Positions 41,718 through 54,000 of a stretch of 64,000 bases of DNA are shown here, piece by piece. The stretch is from Notospermus geniculatus. Its lineage: Eukaryota; Nemertea; Pilidiophora; Heteronemertea; Lineidae. The notes under the pieces are model-generated. The model made no database searches and was not told where the DNA came from. It saw only the letters and a list, made by a program, of their open reading frames with translations. Numbering within the stretch: the first letter of the stretch is position 1; each line of letters starts with the position of its first letter. The position numbers and the translations under genes were made by a program. Location: contig NMRB01001031.1 in assembly GCA_002633025.1 (NCBI GenBank), positions 39,556 through 103,555 of the forward strand. Reading direction: 5' to 3'.

Positions 41718-42780
41718 CTGTAAAAAGAAGTGAGAAGCAAATTTTTCGTGGTTCCTCTCTGAAACAACGAAGGCTGGCGGTCTCCTGCTATTGAGGTCAT
41801 ATTGAATTGAAATGGTTAGGCCTACTGGTAGTTTGGGACTGAATTTCGAGGTGATGTCCAAGCACATGTTGTTAAGTGTCAATCCACGAGTGGACCAGGC
41901 AAAATCTGCAAAAAGTGATAAAGTCGGGGGTCGGCAGATCTGGCTCAAATTCCTACCAGAAGATGGTCTTGGGGCACAATGAAGATATGCCAAATATTTC
42001 GGAGCTTGGTCACACTGTTAGGGAGTAAGGGGCAAAAATACCGCCAAAAACTAATTTTTTAATGACAACAGCGATTTTTCATCAAAATACTGTCCGTTTG
42101 AGTGAATTTTCACACCTTGGCAGGCAACAGCAGTAGATATTCCTTANGATTCATCTCGCTAATTTTCACGCTTCGAGTGATCTGGGCGCAGCCATTATTC
42201 CTCCTGCAGCCTACGTCACCAACGTTTGAGATCCATGATGCATTGGTAGTGACTAGCCAATCAGCGAAGCTCCCCTTATTTTGAATTTTCGGAATAAGAA
42301 AATTCAATGGAAATTGCGTCCCGTGCCAGACCCTCGGTCTGGCGACCTCGGAGTATGACCGAGGGGCTGGTTGCGCGAGACTACAATTTTGACCGATTTG
42401 TCGGCCGACTTGGCTTCCGACCGCCAAAGCGACAAGATTTGGCGCTTCTGATTGGCTGATGTCTAGTCGCGCCAACAGCCTCATAGGCGGTCGCCCAGAT
42501 TTTGTCGCTCGTGTGCGGTGCCCTTTACCCGTGACAAAAGATGAGCTGTTCTCTCTTATTATACAGTAAACTAGGGCTTGCCACCTGTTTCAAGTTTAGG
42601 CCTACATGTATGTGAGGCTCTATGTTTTTGTAATTTACCCTTTGCTGGTAGAGCGACATGTAAGTGCCTAACTGCGTTAGGACAACAAACTTCATCTAAT
42701 TTAACAGTCCATTGTTGGCGGATGACCCCCCAAAATCAATAGGGTTCCGTGTAACATGGATATCTACAATTCCTGAAAAT

Positions 42781-42857
42781 TTCGTGGCGATACGTGGCCG
42801 CGTATTTTTTTAGTTATCNTTCGTGGCGATACGTGGCCGCGTATTTTTTTAGTTATC
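42781..42857. other. 38-bp direct repeat around a single N (contig-join scar)
   Basis: 42781-42818 is repeated exactly at 42820-42857, separated only by N at 42819. This is what overlapping contig ends joined without merging look like. Confidence 0.85.
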
Positions 42858-43324
42858 CTGCCGAAACCACAGATTGGCGACAGAGAGAGAGAGAGAAATC
42901 CAGTGAAACCAATGAAGACCACCACCTTCTGAGGTGGTGGCGGTCTTAATTACTGTTCGTAAGCAGAGTAAGATGTAGGAGTGCATTTTAAAATGAATGC
43001 TGGGTCCATTTCATTGAGCTAACACCTTGGCAGAATAGTTAAATCGGCTATATTTTGAAACAATTTGTGTCGTCTTACAATGCGTACACTCGTTCAGACA
43101 GGCAGTCTTACAATGCGTACACCCAGTTTTGCAAATTCCCAATTTTTATAAGTGTTATCGCATATTACGGGTCAATTATTGGTCATATACCTGTATTATA
43201 ATATCAGCTTCAACTATCTATGAGTGTAATTTGGGGTCGATGCCTATTTAGTAAGCTAAAATGTGTCGTCTGCTAGACAGGAAGCTCTTACAATGCGTAT
43301 CCTCAGATTTGAGTCGCCACACTG

Positions 43325-43475
43325 GTTTCTACCCAGCAGAAAACTGTTTTTCCCAGCAGAAACGTGTTTCTTCCCAACAGAAATGTGTTTCTACCCAACA
43401 GGAATGTGGTCTACCCAACAGAAATATGTTTCTACCCAACAGAAATGTGTTTCTTTCCAACAGAAATGTGTCACA
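43325..43475. repeat. 21-bp minisatellite, short copy (~7 units)
   Basis: Same CCCAACAGAAATGTGTTTCT unit as 30485-31565. It is followed by the same flank (TGTCACACCTCAAACAGA), so this is the length variant in copy 2. Confidence 0.9.
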
Positions 43476-44102
43476 CCTCAAACAGATGTAGTTTTTGGGG
43501 AATGTGGCCATTGTACAAGTTCTGACACATGTGGTCTTCTTGATTCATGAATTTCGTCATTAGTGGGCGGTGGTACAGCACCTCCAAAATATCCTAAATG
43601 TCCTTTCCCTCCTTTACCAAGTTTCTTCAATTACCGCTTTAGCCAGTGAACACTGATATTGACCTTATGATTGGGAAAGCACTGGTGAGGGACGAAATAC
43701 CCTCCCTCAGTCGTGGCTGTCTTCTGGATCTGACAAGGGGGAGGGGTGGACGGCATCCAGAGTCGGGGACATTGTGGTAGTTGTTGAATGGCCCAGGCCC
43801 CCTTGAGATCATTTTCCTCATCATGGTCTAAAATTGCAACAGTTTTCAGTCATCATCAGGAAGAACCTTTCTGTTCCCATTTAATGGTAGTGTGGTTTAT
43901 TTTATGACATTTACTTGTAATTACAATGACGCCTTGATAATAACGAATATTTGTACAATGACAAAATAAGTTTACAACTACACCTACAGGTTGAAATATT
44001 AGCACACATAGCATATGTACACAGGTTGGCTCACGCATACATTGAGAACTGCGGGGTACACCAAAAAAGAATGACCAGAAATGCTCTGATATTTTTCCAC
44101 TT

Positions 44103-44402
44103 AAGGCCTGTCTACACCATCAACATTTCCAAAACATTTCTAAAAACACTGAGTTGCAAAATCTGCAACAACTTTGCACTGAGATTGCACAGCATGGACA
44201 GACTTGCAACATTCAAAACATGTTTTGAAAATGTTTTTCATGTGAATTATTCTGCAACATTTGTAAGTCATTTTCAAAACATATTTTGAATTGTTGCAAG
44301 TCCACGCTGTGCAACAATCTCAAAACAAGGGTGTTGCAGATTTGTTGCAAACTCAATGTTTTTAGACATGTTTGGAAATGTTGATGGTGTGGACAGGCCT
44401 TT
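44103..44402. mobile_element. Palindromic MITE (copy 2; complete)
   Basis: AAGGCCTGTCTACACCATCA and TGATGGTGTGGACAGGCCTT are inverted ends. Arms extend over most of the 300 bp. Confidence 0.78.
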
Positions 44403-44615
44403 TTATGGATAAATCTGGCAATGCCCTTGTCTTCATGAAACTGGATATTTTGACAACTTGATACACCCAGTCAGTCATTGGGTGGTACAATGTATATCTA
44501 AAGGCAAGTAAATACTTTCTCCCAGCTGTATGAAACCATCAGAGGGCCCTAAACAAAACTGAAGCATTCACTAGACTTTATTCATACCACCCATTACCCT
44601 TATTGGCTGGTATTC

Positions 44616-44765
44616 GTATTTCAGATTTACTTGTAATGTTGGGATCCAGCTCATTACACTTCTGGTAGCTCGACTTGAAAGTGCCAGCCTGAAGAAGACC
44701 CTGGTTGGGGTCGAAAATTTGCTAAGATTCTGGAAATTGACTTCCTGTTTATCATCATAAAAGTT
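44616..44765. mobile_element. ~150-bp insertion in copy 2 with the GAAGAAGACCC hairpin
   Basis: Not present at the matching site in copy 1 (after 33840). It contains GTGCCAGCCTGAAGAAGACC and GGGGTCGAAAATTTGC as at 23640-23745. Confidence 0.65.
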
Positions 44766-45713
44766 AGCAAATGCTTTTACTTGAGATTTGCACAGCAATG
44801 TCCAATGTAAATGTACTACACAATTTAGAGTAAAAGCATTTGCTAGCTTGTATAAACATCAGCACAATTTAGAGTAAAAGCATTTGCTAGCTTGTATAAA
44901 CATCAGCAAATCTTGACATTAACACTTTCATCTGCAGACACTTGGGCCCGTATTTTAGAATGCTCCTTTAACGTAAAGGAGTTTCTCAAGGCTATTGTTC
45001 TCCTGTTGAGAACAACAGCCTTGAGGAACTCAACCCCCTGGATCCACATCTGCCCTGCTTAAAAAAATCAAGTGAGTGAGTATAAATGCCAATTCAGCCT
45101 GTTCCAGGTTGCACTTGCCCAGGGTCAGCCAACCTGCTATCCCTTATAATCACCCACCAATACCTTACTATGGTATTAACATGAATAAATTAATATTTGA
45201 TTTATGCATGGTTATAATAATCACATGCAAAACATACAACTTTTTCATACAAGCAGGATAGACAATTTGACCTGGGTCGAGATGTTTGAAATAGCACTAA
45301 AGCTATTTTAGCGTGAACTGGAGCGTGTCATCAAATAGGATGGGCTCAACTGAGGAAGATCACGTCATCGCTGAGACAAGGGTTAATAATCTTGAACAAT
45401 TGAGCCTTGCACATTCACCAAAGTATGCTTAAACACCACAAGATATCCCCAATCCAGTGCCCATGCAACTAGTTCCACATTCAACCCTAAGTGAGCTGTA
45501 TCTCCCCATATTGTTCATCCTCCTGATATCACCCTATATTGTTCACCCTCCTAATATTGTTCATCCCACAATACTGTTGGCCACATACATTGTACTGTTC
45601 ACCCGCCTAATATTGTTCACCCCCCAACATTGTTCACCCCAGATTGTTCATCTGGACCCCCTATATTGTTCACCATGTTGATGCATGTATACACGAGTAA
45701 CTGACAATGACCT

Positions 45714-45838
45714 GGGCTCACCGCACATAAAGTCCGATAGTGCTACCGCCGCCCATCGGCAGTTAGTTACAATGCATTTTCCCATTAAACCGCTGATAGG
45801 CACCGAAAGCACTATCAGACTTTCTGTGCGGTCGGCCC
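45714..45838. mobile_element. 125-bp palindromic MITE, copy 2 only
   Basis: GGGCTCACCGCACATAAAGT and a right end in CTTTCTGTGCGGTCGGCCC pair, with GATAGTGCT and AGCACTATC inside. Confidence 0.75.
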
Positions 45839-47513
45839 TGGTGAATTCAGAAGAGTATAATAAAGTGCTGCTACAGTGAAATGAGCCTCAATAAATAGAT
45901 ACATGTATGTATTAACAGTCTACATGTAGTCATCACACCCATCCTTGCCAAGTCGGGACACGTTCAAGAAGGTACAGTCCTTTCTTCACATAGGCCTACC
46001 TAATTCCATTCAAATGCAACATTCCACTCAGTACAGCAACATAACAAAACATGGAAGGCCCATTTACAGTCAGCGTACATTAACACGTACCGGTACATTG
46101 TAATACACACGAATATGAGCACATAATTTAGGCCTAAAGCAGATCTCAAACAGTGCAGTGGCAGGTAGCATCATCCTGAGGCGTGAGCACGAAGAACCCC
46201 CGATGTTCTCAGGATGGATAGCATGGTCACAGGATGACTCAAGCGAGGACTCCTAGAGGTTGCCTCCAAAGTCCACTCAAAGGGTCCACTTAGATTTTGC
46301 CCCTGCATTATGGAGGGAGAATGTATCCGAAGTTGCCATGGTTACAAACAAGCACTGTTAATTTCCTCTCTCATTGTCAATACAGTTCTGCGCCAAACAG
46401 AAATTTTGTACCAGAACAGTACAGAAGACAGTTGAAAGAAACAGATAGAGAAAAAGATGCCAGAGCCTCCACAAAATAACCTTCAGGGGCGAAAGAAACA
46501 GTGGCCCATATTCTAGAAGCTTCCTTAACTCAAATTCTGCCCTGCAAACAATAGCTAAAGGTAAACCTTGCAGCTAAAGAAGTTTCTAGAATACGGCCCA
46601 ATATCTTTTTAATGAAAAGGAAAAATAAATTCAGATTTTCGTCTTGTTTTCAAAATTCGCTCAAACAACAAAACGGCATAAAATCAATGAAAAACAGTGT
46701 AGCGATTTCCTCCTTCAACAAATAAACAGCTAGAACCCACTAAAACCCATATCTTTCATAACTAAAGAAAACTAAAATTCATATTACCTGGAATTCAAAC
46801 ATTTTTTGAACCTAAAGTTTCCTTTTCTATTCTTCCTAATCTTTTACAGTTTTATTAAATCCAAGTTTTGAGAAAGCTTTACGTTAATCCAAATACTTGA
46901 CCTCACTCGACCTGTAACACTGCTGTAATGGTTCCTACATGTCCTGCAGCATATACCGGTACACCAAAATTGCAGTTGTATGGTCACAGAAACCTGGCTT
47001 TGGTACTCGGATGTAGCTCCTCCAACATTCATATCAAAAGCGTCAGTGTCCAGACTTCGATTCGATGATATCAACAGCCTGCTGTGTGGGCAGCAGTGTC
47101 GATAATCACCAACAGAAGCTCGGCCCCGGCATGTCAGACCTCTGTGACATTACAACTGTGACCATGGTGTAATTCAAAATACCAGTACAAACAGACTATA
47201 CTAAAATATCGTCTGCTTGCACTTGGTTTACCTTTCAATGAAATTTTCAGCAACCAGCCCATGACAACTGATTACCGGCCCACTGTCCAATGGGACACAT
47301 GTTATTAAAGCTTTCACAAGAGAAATGTGGCTTGAAGTACAATGTAACATACATTGTCTCCAGCAAAGGCAGGGGGCTTGTTGCAAGTTATAACATATCA
47401 TCCTTGGTTGTCAGGGCCTTTCCCTGTGCATCCAAAAGTGGAACCTACTTCCATGTACGGTCTTCAAGAGGAATGTTAAAATCCTCCTCTTTGGTCCTTC
47501 CAGCTAATCTAAT

Positions 47514-47734
47514 ACGTGACCCGTCACCACAAAATGAGTCGTAAGTTGCTCTGATTGAGGTTGGCAAGTTGAAACCAAATATTTGTCAATTTCAGGAGAC
47601 CTTGGCCTGTTGTCTGACTTTTGTGAAACCTGAGTGATTCTGTTTCTTCCTTTTTATCCCGGTGATTATTTTGGTTCACTCTCTGGTTCATATTCTGAGC
47701 AACTTAAGACTCATTTTGTGGTGATGGGTCACAT
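47514..47734. mobile_element. MITE family A in duplicate copy 2
   Basis: Counterpart of 38237-38451 with the same flanks and a few substitutions and small indels. It lies 3' of the HECTD4 terminal exon. Confidence 0.78.
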
Positions 47735-47827
47735 ATGTGGTGTCACTGATTACATATTTGTGGAGTTTGGCACCTGAAATCTTTTACCTTGACTTCAATA
47801 AGCACGATACACTGAAGAATTATCACA

Positions 47828-47833
47828 TTTATT
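47828..47833 (-). terminator. HECTD4: AATAAA poly(A) signal of HECTD4
   Basis: AATAAA on the minus strand starts 41 nt after the stop codon; the identical motif is at 38545-38550 in copy 1. If used, the 3' UTR is very short. Longer forms cannot be excluded. Confidence 0.5.
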
Positions 47834-47874
47834 ATGCACAGAATCAGTTCCTAACAGCAGCTGTTGTTCGTGTT

Positions 47875-48011
47875 TTAACCACTGAGTGGGTCCTCGCGGC
47901 AGTGGATGGCATAAAGAAGGCGTTGCATCATTATCTCCTGACTTGAATACTGCGGCAGTTTGATCATGAACATGCACGTCTCGACTCGGATATAACGAGC
48001 ATCGGGAGAGC
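47875..48011 (-). CDS. HECTD4: HECTD4 terminal exon k (catalytic cysteine, stop), copy 2
   Basis: TTTCTTCGCAG acceptor, then SPDARYIRVETCMFMIKLP, QYSSQEIMMQRLLYAI and HCREDPLSG, then TAA at 47875-47877. It is hidden from a simple long-ORF view because a longer shadow ORF exists in another frame. Catalytic Cys codon 47974-47976. Confidence 0.95.
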
Positions 48012-51000
48012 CTGCGAAGAAACATTGGTGATTGTCAAAAAGGTCTCTTCAGTCAGGGTTTTCGATAATCCTAGCTCCCGGGACAAATACGCATGAATCC
48101 ATCATCTGACACGCGACCAAGAAGCCTCCTAAGTAAGACTGACGCAGGTGAATTTTATTAGTTGACACCCCAATTACAATGTGGGCTGTCAGAGTGGCGC
48201 AATGGAAACATCGGCGCCTGTCACCTCTGAGGTCGCGGGTTCGATTCCCGGTCGGGTCCGTGTCTCATGTGATAGAGAGGGCGACTCTCTCTGACAGCAC
48301 AGGTTTTCTCCGGGCACTCCGGTTTCCNNNNNNNNNNNNNNNNNNNNNNNNNNNNNNNNNNNNNNNNNNNNNNNNNNNNNNNNNNNNNNNNNNNNNNNNN
48401 NNNNNNNNNNNNNNNNNNNNNNNNNNNNNNNNNNNNNNNNNNNNNNNNNNNNNNNNNNNNNNNNNNNNNNNNNNNNNNNNNNNNNNNNNNNNNNNNNNNN
48501 NNNNNNNNNNNNNNNNNNNNNNNNNNNNNNNNNNNNNNNNNNNNNNNNNNNNNGACAAGTCGACAGGTCGACAAGTTGACAGGTTGACAGGTCGACTATG
48601 TCGACATGTGTGAAAAAGAGGTAGGCCAACACTATACAGGTAGACAGAAATATCTAACCGACAGATCTACTGACAGAGGGTAGGCCTATGTGGTTGTGAA
48701 TGTGGTTTGCAACATAATCGGGGGAGACCCCCGAACCCCCTCGGCCCCAACTTCCTTTCTCGGGAGACGCAGAACACCGCATTCGCACCTAAACAGACAG
48801 TTTTGAATTATATAATGTTCATTGAAACAATCATATATTTTTGAAATTGTATAATACAATCGTATATTTTTTAAATTGTCAATGAATATAATGGGCACAA
48901 AAAGAGAAGGGATAAAATGTCATGACGAAATCCATGATGGGAAATTTACGAATGACGGAACGTAAGAACGTCAAACTTAAAAGCGCAAAACGTTCTTGTG
49001 TTGACGTCACGAGGCACGCACAAAACGTCTTGTCGACTTGTCGACCTGTCGACCCGTCACCTTACCGAATGTGACCGAATTACACCCTATAAATTTTACA
49101 TACGCGGAACTATTTTTTCAATGTGGGGGATAGTCAAGTCAGGCCAAATCGCCAAATATTGTCTATAGAACCAATAATGCCGAATTTGGCGCTCGGTTCT
49201 CAACTCAATATTTTTATATTTTTACAACTCACTCCTTTATAACTTGACCCGCTGACCCACGGTTTTATCGCAGATGCATCCATTCTTCACACTTAGAATT
49301 CTCCGCTGCGTGCCACAATCAAGTCACTCAGACCCACACGTCATGTTAGCAGAGAGAGTGTGGTAATGAATATTAAATGAGCTCCATCACTGATTGGTTC
49401 AAACTGAGCGACTGAAATGCCATCTTCAGGAAAACATGTGTGTTTTCTTGAAGATCTGATTGCTGAAGATGGCGCTCACGTCTGATTGCTGAAGATGGCG
49501 CTGCGATCACCATAGACTGGTTCCTCTCTTTGACACCGTCACATTCATTGATCAGGCACAATAAACCTAATCTGAATTTGAAAATGTGATGACCCCTCAA
49601 AAGTCAGAATATGACAAAGTGACCCCCCAAATTGAAGTATGACCCTTGGATCAAAAACACCCTGGGTCATTGATCCTTGACCAAAATTCTCTACCGAAAA
49701 CCCTGTTGAAGTGTGCACCCAGACAGAGCTACTTGGAAGTGGCATTGTGCATGTAGTTGAGGTGTTGGACTCAAGGCCAAGAGGACCCGGGCTGAATTCC
49801 CAGCCGATAGGTTGACAGGTTAACAGAGGGAAGTATTAGTGCATGACTGTTCTACCCATGATGAAGAATGAATTAGTCTACTCACCCGGTCCATCAGGGG
49901 GAGCTATCTTCATGGGATACGGTGGCACATGAGCTGTATCGATGCCTCCATCACGACACGGGCATGTCATTGGGATCCGATCCTGGTTACAAGCAAATTT
50001 GATGAATTTTCTCAGATCTTCTTGGGTGAAACCCTCCAGGGCGTTCCAGAAATGTTCAATGTGTGGGTCAGTCTCCATCAGACCAACTTGGTACATGGTG
50101 TGTGCCTGCAATTACGATGCAGTAATGAAAGTGGGAAATGAGTTGAAATGAAAGGACTGGACATAAGTTGACTTAAAGCGAATGGCTCGTGGGGTTTGTT
50201 TACATTTTTGGTGGTACCTTCCATAGAGAGTGAATCTAGCCTCCAGGCAAAGCCGTGCTCCAGCCATATGCAACACCTGTGCAAATATGCGAATGTAAAC
50301 ACTGGGCACGAGGTTCCATTAAAAATTTGTTAAAATGGGTTAATGACGTTTTCAAATTCAGTAGGTCAAGATCTACATTTTGTACTATTCCCATTGATTT
50401 TGAAGCGGCAGATTTTGCAGAATACGCCCCCGAAGTTTGGTTGTCTAATGCATTTCCCATTAAAGCAGATGGAAGGGCAGGGGCCATCATATTGCAGAGC
50501 TATCATATGAGTAGGTATCAAGGGCGGACTGTGCTAGAAACATTGAAATCTGCAGTGAATTCCATGATTTGCTCCAAATTTCAGAATTTCATGGTCAATT
50601 TTACTTTTTTGGGGCCGAAAGGGGCGTGCGCTTGGTGCGCCCCCCTTGGATCCACGCCTGGGTATTGCCAACACTTTCAGGTGCTTGAACCGGGTACATG
50701 TACGGGCTGTCAAAGCGGCACAGACTGGAAACATCAGCGCCAGTCAGCACTAAGGTCCTGACTCGAGATGATCCAGTCATTAGTTCAGGAGTTATTGCAC
50801 TTTTTGCGTTTTTGGTTTTGGCCACTTTTGGCCAAGCCAAGAACCGAATCGGACCGAAACTTGGTGTCATAGATCATCTGACCTAGGGGTGTATACGTAC
50901 CAAGTTTCAGATCAATAACCCCAGCGGTTACGAAACGTGCCCTGATAACGGTCTACGACGACGGACACCACATAACGACTATAGCTCACCCCGGTGAACT

Positions 51001-54000
51001 AAAAAATCCCAAGTTCAGGAAGAAAGAGTTCCCCCACTGCACCTTATTTACCGTATATACTCGTGTATAAGTTGACGTCGTGTATAAGTCGACCCCCGTA
51101 TTTGGGGCCTCAAATCATTGTATTTTTTGTATACCCCGCATATAGGTCGACCCCCTGACTATTGACTGTCAAAATCCCCAAATCCCTAAAACACATCAAC
51201 AAATAGCACTCATTCGGCTTCGTCAGCTGTTCCTCACCAGCTTGCAAACAAACAGGCCGCCATTTCCGGGTCATAGAAACCACGTGACACTCGTCCTGCT
51301 GGCACATTGTCAACGATCAATCAGTGGCGCGTGGTGTGTTGACACGCTGGCTAACGATCCAAATCACTGCTTATTGCATCAAAGATGTTTGCAGTACTCA
51401 ACCTAATTCTTTACATGGACAATAGCTGGGCTATATCTGTTAACAGTATTCAATTGTGGGAGGATTATAACTGTTTTTAACACGTCTGACTTAGCCGTTG
51501 TGTAACCGGAAGTGGAGATCGCAGTGTCAGCTGATCGTGGACTCTGTCTCTTCTGCATTGTTTTGCCGTCAGTTAACTTTCAAAATGTACCCTTTGTCTT
51601 ATTCTTGTGTGAGTACACATAATTATATTTCATTCAACGAAAATGATGCTTTTATTGTGTTTATTCACTCCATGCACACCATAAATGCAGTATTAAATCA
51701 GTACATGCCTGCCTTGAATACAACTTCTGAATAAAACTAGCGCCACTCGGCGGCATGCGGAAGGCTGGAGAACTGTTTTGCCGACGGGAACCTTGAAAAA
51801 TTTCTGGTCCCGAAAACATTATCTGTGTATAGGTCGACCCCCTAACTTCAAGGACCAAAAATTGGTAAAAAAAACTCGACCTATACACGAGTATATACGG
51901 TACACAACAAATTCTACGACCATAAATAGTGATTCTAACCTTCAGGAAATCGATGTCAATATCTGGCAGTCCACAGATCCTGAGTTCTAAATCTGACGGT
52001 GTTGTAATCGACAACGTCTGCAGCGGGAGAATCGTGGCCAGACCAGCTCGAATGGCACGCATCCTGTCCTCGCATTCCAATTCCTTCATGCGCAGCTGGC
52101 GAATGGCGTCCGTGTACTGCTGGAGATTGTCCCATCCGACGAATATGTTGCTACCGTTTGGTAAGAGTTCCACTTCGTCTCCTGTCACACTAGTGTATGT
52201 GAAACGAGGGTAGGTCTCTTGGGCGAGAGCTTGTAGTTCAGATTCACTCTCCACCTGTAAAAAGAAGTGAGAAGCAAATTTTTCGTGGTTCCTCTCTGAA
52301 ACAACAAAGGCTGGCGGTCTCCTGCTATTGAGGTCATATTGAATTGAAATGGTTAGGCCTACTGGTAGTTTGGGACTGAATTTCGAGGTGATGTCCAAGC
52401 ACATGTTGTTAACACGTTCGCTGCCATGGCCAAAATATCATTTTCATCCACCATTGCCATGACCCCAGGCCTATTTCAAATTATTTCATATTGCCAACTA
52501 CGAGTCATAGCTGTACGCCCTCTAGCCTGTTCCCATACATCTGGTCAATCCCCACTGCCAGTATTATCATTGGAAGGCTCTTCGTCATTGCCAAGCTTAT
52601 CAACATTAACAGAAAATGCTTTAGCCCTACTACAAGTATACTCGTAGCTGGCAATGGGGAGGAGATCAGCGACTACGAGTATAATCGTAGCCGGCAGTCA
52701 ACGTTTTAAACTACCAGTATAAAATGTAAAATAAATGTAAATACTCCGATATCCACTGTCATCAGCGTTATCAGCTGACTCACATTTCCACCCCAAGTCT
52801 CTCCAGAAAACTTCCTGGAGAACTGAGGGGCAGCTCAGGCAGTGCTTCACTCGATCCTTTCAGATAGGTAAGGGTACAAAGTGGCAATTTGACTGGGAAT
52901 CGCACACATGCCCTCTCGATCACGAGTCCAGTGCTACTGCCACTACACCACCGCAACAGGAATAAGATACTGCGCTGACGAATAGGCAGACAGGGATTAC
53001 ATTTGTGATTCACTGTGATTCATTCAGGAGCCTTGATAGCCTAGAGTTTATTAGGTCTGCCTCACAAGTGGCAGGTCCCGGGTTTGAATCCAGCCTGGGC
53101 CATATAGGATAAATCATCCCTGGCTCTTCACGTCCGTTGCATGGGACAGTAAGCCATGGTGCCTTGTACCTTGTGCCTCTGCAAGGGCAAGTCAAAGGCT
53201 TCATCCAAGTGAGAAACATGAGTACATGTAGCTTGAGATGGCCTCTTCCCAGGGCCAATAATGCCATCGATTCGCCGTGATGAAAAAATCTAATACAAAT
53301 ACAAATTTGTGATTCATTTTTCTGAAGTGAAATAATTTCCTACCATTTCAAACCTCTTGATGTACTTGTACGTGAGGATGTCTGCTTGTTGGAGATCAGA
53401 GACAGGGTCAAGATCAAGGGAGGCTAGGCGCTTCCAGAAGACCGGTAACAGATCCAGACCGAGGGGGATGTCTGCCCTCATTGTAATGCCCAGCAGCTGG
53501 AAATGGAGATGGAAGGATAAATATCGAGAAAGGCGATGGAACTCGAAGGGACAGTACAATGGAGGATAAAGTGCTTTTCAGAATGTCCAGTCTTTTTTGC
53601 ACTCATTTTACCTTGCAATGGAACCTAACCACAAACCACAAATGGACCAGTCAAGTGTGCATGATTGCATGATTATCTTGAATCAGAGTATAGACCTGAA
53701 CAAGGTCCTATAAGAAGTCGGTCAGCCGTTTATTGGCATGCACACGTAACTAGTCAATTTGTGGCTTGTGGTTAGGTTCCATTGCAAGGTAAAATGAGTG
53801 CAAAAATGACTGGGCATTCTGAAAAGCACTTTAACAACCTCGATTGGTCAACTCAGTGATGGGTGTCCAAACTTTTTTCAGCAAATCTCCAACACAGAAT
53901 TTATCACGGGCAAGACGCCAGTCTGATGTATACAACAGAACATCTGCCTCTGCCAGGAGGACATCACTCTATAAAGGACACTGAAGTTCAGTCCCTAATT

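Larger units (their letters stand above)
31540..41876. repeat. Duplicate copy 1 (3' end of HECTD4 and downstream)
   Basis: Matches about 43440-52409 along almost its whole length with a few percent substitution. Extra material here: 32208-33298, 34733-35972, 37089-37672 and a CATTTCGCC array at 41000-41195. Homology stops at 41876, inside a HECTD4 intron, where the next bases differ from copy 2. See findings for the allele-versus-duplication argument. Confidence 0.9.
43440..52409. repeat. Duplicate copy 2 (contains the functional HECTD4 3' end)
   Basis: Counterpart of 31540-41876. Extra material here: 44616-44765, 45714-45838 (different element at the site of 34733), about 48600-49340, about 50170-50460 and 51051-51900. 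It contains an N gap at 48328-48553. Confidence 0.9.

Noticed and set aside
47795-48025. 76-codon minus-strand ORF over the HECTD4 terminal exon (and its twin at 38512-38742)
   Set aside because: It is a shadow frame. The real frame contains the HECT catalytic motif and joins the upstream exon in phase.
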